NCBI GenBank assembly: GCA_003427395.1
Contig: BFEA01000001.1
Span: 4,565,931-4,598,249 of the forward strand
Source: Chara braunii
Taxonomy: Eukaryota; Streptophyta; Charophyceae; Charales; Characeae
DNA: 32,319 nt
Direction: 5' to 3'
Positions within the stretch are counted from its first letter, which is position 1. Every line of letters starts with the position of its first letter. The notes below the pieces were generated by a model. That model did not search any database. It worked only from the letters and a program-made list of their open reading frames with translations, and was not told the DNA's origin. This document shows, piece by piece, positions 28,839 to 32,319 of this stretch. The translations under genes and the position numbers were made by a program.

Positions 28839-29090
28839 CTTCTGGACATACTTTGGGAAGTTGACTCTTGAATGGGACGCTAGACCCGGTTTCCAGCAGG
28901 TACTCATAGTTTGGTAGGTTAGTGCTGGACTGGTGTTCTCGAGCTGGGCTCGGAAGCGAAACTGGCTGAGGCTGCCAGGATAACTCCGGGTTGAATTGTG
29001 AGGTCCCCGACCTCCGTCCATTGTTCTTTTATAATAAAGTTATCAACTTCTTAAAAAAAAATAAAAATAAAAATAAAAATAAAAATAATA
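28839..29090 (+). mobile_element. LINE 3' untranslated region with poly(A) signal and A-rich tail
   Basis: It contains GGGACGCTAGACCCGG then TTTCCAGCAGGT (hairpin shared with the dispersed modules), then CGAAACTGGCTGAGGCTGCC, then AACTCCGGGTT (shared with 10215). AATAAA at 29033-29038 lies 15 bases before an (AAAAAT)n tail at 29053-29090. This is the authentic 3' end of a non-LTR insertion. Confidence 0.85.
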
Positions 29091-29689
29091 TCAGCTGGAT
29101 TTGTTTCAAACACAGAAAGATATAAAACAAACAATACAACAATTCTCAGGGGACTGGTTGGGCGGCGAGAATGGGGGCCGAATCACCTTCATCAAGTGGG
29201 ATGGCAGTCGCGCCCAGGAAGGCAATGAAGGCAGTCGGGATGGCAACCGGGAGACGATCAAGAAGGACTATCAGATCTGCTTCGGAGATTGGACAACAGT
29301 GGGTCAAGGGATCCCGCTACGACCACCCTCGGATTTTTCCGATCCGTTTCCGCCCCACCAACTAGCTATGGTGGACATGCAATGGTATGGAGCGGAGTAA
29401 TCAAGACAGCGGCGGGTAGATTGCAAAGGTGTCGGCGTCATTTGCGCAATTGTGACCATGATTCCCATAAATTTTGCCTTGCCTTCTGAAACCTGACCCG
29501 GACAGTCCAAGGGGGGAGGAGGAACTAGTTTATAGCAGTAGATATCCGGCACCCGGCATGGGGCGAAGAGGTTCCCTCCCCTGTTTTTCTATATACACTA
29601 CTCGGTCAATCCTCTGGATCCTAGAGTAATCAATATTGACAGTTATATCCTCTATTTTCATTCTGTATATGGGTGTATATGGATGTATA
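29091..29689. other. Unassigned; one weak open frame
   Basis: A frame at 29101-29400 (+) would give 99 residues with no recognisable domain. Support is weak. Nothing else stands out. Confidence 0.25.
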
Positions 29690-29822
29690 TGGGACGCTGG
29701 ACCTGCTTTCCAGCAGGTGATGCTCCCCACCAATAGATATAGCTTCTCCCTCGGTGCTAGGGGTGTATGCCCTTACCAGTGGAGGGGGTGTTTGTTTAAA
29801 AAAAAAAAAAAAAAAAAAAACT
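29690..29822 (+). repeat. Dispersed 3' module, copy 4, with poly(A)
   Basis: GGGACGCTGGACCTGC then TTTCCAGCAGGTG, CTCCCCACCAATAGAT and GCTAGGGGTG repeat the end of copy 3. The right arm of the terminal hairpin has diverged. A poly(A) run of about 22 (29799-29820) closes it. Only the last ~110 bp of the module are present, as in a 5'-truncated retrotransposed copy. Confidence 0.8.
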
Positions 29823-30130
29823 TTTATTACAAATGAAAGGAGGCCGGGAATTCCTCACAACCAACCCGGAAGATATGACCAATAACCCTAACTGAGTTGT
29901 TGCTGGAAAACAGGTTCAGCGTCCCTTCCTGTCAGTGGTCTATCCTCATCTTTCAAAATCCTTTGAAGCTAAAGTAATTTCGTGTAGAAACAAGACACCA
30001 TCCTACTTGGTGCTAAAGTTCAGTCTGTGCCAACTAGCAGATCACATCGATATTAAACTACTATCGAACCGTGCTTAATTGCCTAAATCGGCAATGCTAC
30101 TTTCTGCCAGGATCCAAGTAAACGGCTAAG

Positions 30131-30792
30131 CCTTTAGAAACTAAACCTACCTATAGTCTCAATGACCAGGAGCTGGGGGGGAAGAATAAGCAGTAGGGTT
30201 ACCCTCTCATCATCACTGTCCAAAACATTGTAAAGAGCCTTCGTTGCCTAGAGGGTTTCCCACCACTCACCCAATGGATACAACTCTAGTTTGCTCTTCA
30301 CCGGATCTCTCATATCGTTTAACCATTAGCTTTCCTACTGCTCCTTCATGCTAACTACTCTTATAATGACTACAATCGACTAATGTTCCCACCACTGATA
30401 ATGACACCCACACTGCCCTCGTAGTGCCGCTGACGGTAATCAAAATGTCACATCACAGTTCATATTCTTGCTGAGTGGAAGACCTATGTTATGTTTTCCA
30501 AAAACTTTATCAACCTCACAGACTACAACACTTAAAATGCGACTCCCCAACAAATCGGACCAATAAATCTACTCTTTAGAAACCGCTGACCGGGAACTGG
30601 GGAGAAAGAATAAGGAGTAGAGTTACACCTCATCATCATTGTCAAAAACACTGTAAAAAACCTTTGTTGCCTAGACGGGTTTTCCACCATGCACCCTATG
30701 GATACAACTCTAGTTTGCTCTTCACCAGGTCTCTGACATCGTAGTGTTCCCACTGCTCCTTCGTGCTAACTACTCTTATAATGGCTACAAAG
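30131..30792. repeat. ~230-bp segment present twice (30131-30372 and 30575-30792)
   Basis: Shared ordered blocks: GAGCTGGGGGGGAAGAATAA / GAACTGGGGAGAAAGAATAA, CATCATCA, GTTGCCTAGA, CCACCA, ATGGATACAACTCTAGTTTG then CTCTTCACC, and CTAACTACTCTTATAATG. The copies are about 440 bp apart with about 85% similarity by eye. No coding frame spans them. Confidence 0.85.
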
Positions 30793-30885
30793 AAAACCAA
30801 CTTTCCAAAAGGCAAAAATACCTAAAATCAGACAAGAAGAAGAAATCTCATGTTTACTCCCATGCATCGCAGATAATGTTTGGTA

Positions 30886-30932
30886 GCAAGAAGTAGGGGA
30901 CCAACCCATAACAAGAAGTAGGGGACCAACCC
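30886..30932. repeat. 25-bp tandem duplication
   Basis: CAAGAAGTAGGGGACCAACC occurs at about 30887 and 30912. Confidence 0.9.
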
Positions 30933-30939
30933 GAATTCC

Positions 30940-31980
30940 GGAAGATCAATTATCCCTCTCTTTCAATCCTAAGCTGCTGCGACAATACGTGTTTCTAAAA
31001 GTGAAACACTAAGAGCAATCCACGCGCCAAAACAGAGACAGTAAGAATTTTACTTCTCAAAGAAATCAAGAGACAGCTAAGCGATCAAAGAAATGCAGTG
31101 CACTAAAATACGACAAACTAGCCTAGAAAACAGCTAGAAAAACGAAGAGTATGCTCTAGACTTCGTAACTGAATATGGCCACAGAAACAACCAGGTTCAG
31201 TGTACAAAACATAAGAGCTAAAATTTTAGACAACAATGACTTATACCAGGGAACAATCATACCCTAAAATGCGAGCAAAAGAGTCAAAATTGAAATTAAG
31301 TACATCTATCCTATCATAATACCAATTAGCAAGCAACTTCTTCTATAGATTATGTCGTCAGCCCATGATGGTTGTTCTTGCCAACTTCTTGGTATTGTCG
31401 TAGGTCATCTTGATGTTGGCCATGACGACTTCACTTTTAAATGACGAATCCAAAGACCTTTAGATGTCGTGGTGTCATCGCCAACGCTCACCAAAAGTTG
31501 CTCCCACTACTCTCGGTGGCATCGCTAGGATGACACAGAGCTCCCTCGGCTGCAGGACCATGCCATGCGGCCATTAGATGGTGAGAAAGGAGCCCCCCTG
31601 CTAGCTAAGTGCTTGAGGAAAGGACAACTCGTCTGATGTTAAGATTCTGTTAGGTATTTAAGTTGGTATGAACGTCGGATACAAGGCTGCCAAAATGCCT
31701 TGAAGTAAGAGTGCAAAGGCACTCCCTAACCCACTCAAGGGCTAGGCTACGCCAGGGCACTATCGCTATTGCTCTCACACAACTATGGTGCTTGGCAGGG
31801 TAAGCGCCTCGTGAGAAAAATTAGCATCGACATACTCAGACGATGTGACCTACTCAGCCGCCACCGACGACCGGGTGCCGCCACCGCCGCTATCGCCGCT
31901 TCATTGCGAGCGCATTCGCCGGGTTGTGGGGTTTGAAAAGCCCTACAACCGTATATTTTTTCTTTTGGATTTAAAGTTTT
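30940..31980. other. AT-rich region without recognisable gene
   Basis: No repeat structure or domain recognised. A short minus-strand frame (31783-32037) is Ala/Arg-rich over a GCCGCC stretch and then Lys-rich over a poly(T) run, which is not convincing. A brief minus-strand Met frame near 31422 is only 22 codons. Confidence 0.35.
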
Positions 31981-31984
31981 AGAC

Positions 31985-32226
31985 ATTTTTTTTTTTTTTT
32001 TAAATAGAAAACGAAAAAAAACAAGTATTGTAATCAAAAGAAACGTAATAAAAAAGGGATTTTTTCTTTTATTTTTTTCTGATTGCTGGTGGGATAAACA
32101 TGGTGCACATGTTTCTTTGAATTTTTTTTACAACAGATGCAAACATAAAAGTGAAAAAAGATTATAAGGAAAAAAAAAAACTTAAAAAAAAAAACAAAGA
32201 CGTTTTTTTTTTTTTTTTTTTTTTTT
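31985..32226. repeat. A/T homopolymer-rich stretch
   Basis: Several runs of A and T of 8-22 bases, ending in a poly(T) run at 32205-32226. Confidence 0.85.
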
Positions 32227-32233
32227 CTGATTG

Positions 32234-32276
<43 letters not shown>

Positions 32277-32288
32277 ATGATTGATTGG

Positions 32289-32319
<31 letters not shown>
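32234..32319. repeat. (GATT)n microsatellite, runs off the window
   Basis: About 20 GATT units with TATGATT and GGTT interruptions. It continues past the right edge. It is not a plant-type telomere repeat (TTTAGGG). Confidence 0.97.

Noticed and set aside
21411-29090. Bacterial retron or group II intron RT
   Set aside because: APE-type endonuclease, zf-RVT finger and poly(A) tail define a eukaryotic LINE.
31390-31450. Short minus-strand frame beginning MANIKMTYDN
   Set aside because: Only about 22 codons and no recognisable family.
32234-32319. Telomere repeat at the right edge
   Set aside because: The unit is GATT, not TTTAGGG or a known telomeric variant.

Overview
The window looks like nuclear DNA from a eukaryote of the green lineage, assembled as a draft scaffold. 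Pointers to this are a plastid-type 23S rRNA fragment at the left edge, a LINE with the plant-style zf-RVT finger, an LTR element with a tRNA-iMet-type primer-binding site, tRNA-headed SINE-like repeats, and very abundant microsatellites and poly(A)/poly(T) runs. A charophyte such as Chara is my best guess, but it is an inference from style, not proven. There are no bacterial operons or ribosome-binding sites, and no complete conserved gene.

Layout. 1-140 is a plastid rRNA insertion. 140-6700 is repeat-rich non-coding DNA: G-rich and 59-bp tandem repeats, a His-rich possible exon, a 41-bp-stem hairpin and a large CA array. 7.0-10.5 kb holds two related foldback MITE-like elements, a tandem array of about 190-245 bp units, and a LINE 3' end. 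10.9-18.3 kb holds three copies of a dispersed 3' module with a conserved terminal hairpin, a possible GC-rich exon, a tRNA-headed SINE with poly(A) tail and a 9-bp matching flank, and two asparagine-rich open reading frames (13869-14957 and 16754-17833). It also has an assembly gap at 15926-16106. 18.6-19.1 kb is a small MITE followed by a GT array carrying Nextera mate-pair junction adapters, which is an artefact. 19.2-21.3 kb holds duplicated segments, a hammerhead-ribozyme-like motif and a hAT-like non-autonomous transposon. 21.4-24.6 kb is a decayed LINE ORF2 (endonuclease, reverse transcriptase, C-terminal part). 24.86-25.21 kb is a giant palindrome. 25.9-26.9 kb holds a decayed Ty3/gypsy integrase directly before an LTR end and primer-binding site. 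27.1 kb has a tRNA-like head on the minus strand. 28.2-29.1 kb is the 3' part of a LINE with zf-RVT finger, AATAAA signal and A-rich tail. From 29.8 kb to the end I see only AT-rich repeats and a (GATT)n array.

The segments do not work together as a pathway; this is a transposon graveyard. The items that may be new are the N-rich ORF pair with a shared downstream module, the terminal hairpin whose lower stem differs in sequence but stays paired between copies, and the hammerhead-like motif. The N-rich ORFs are the only long open frames that look as if they could still encode protein.
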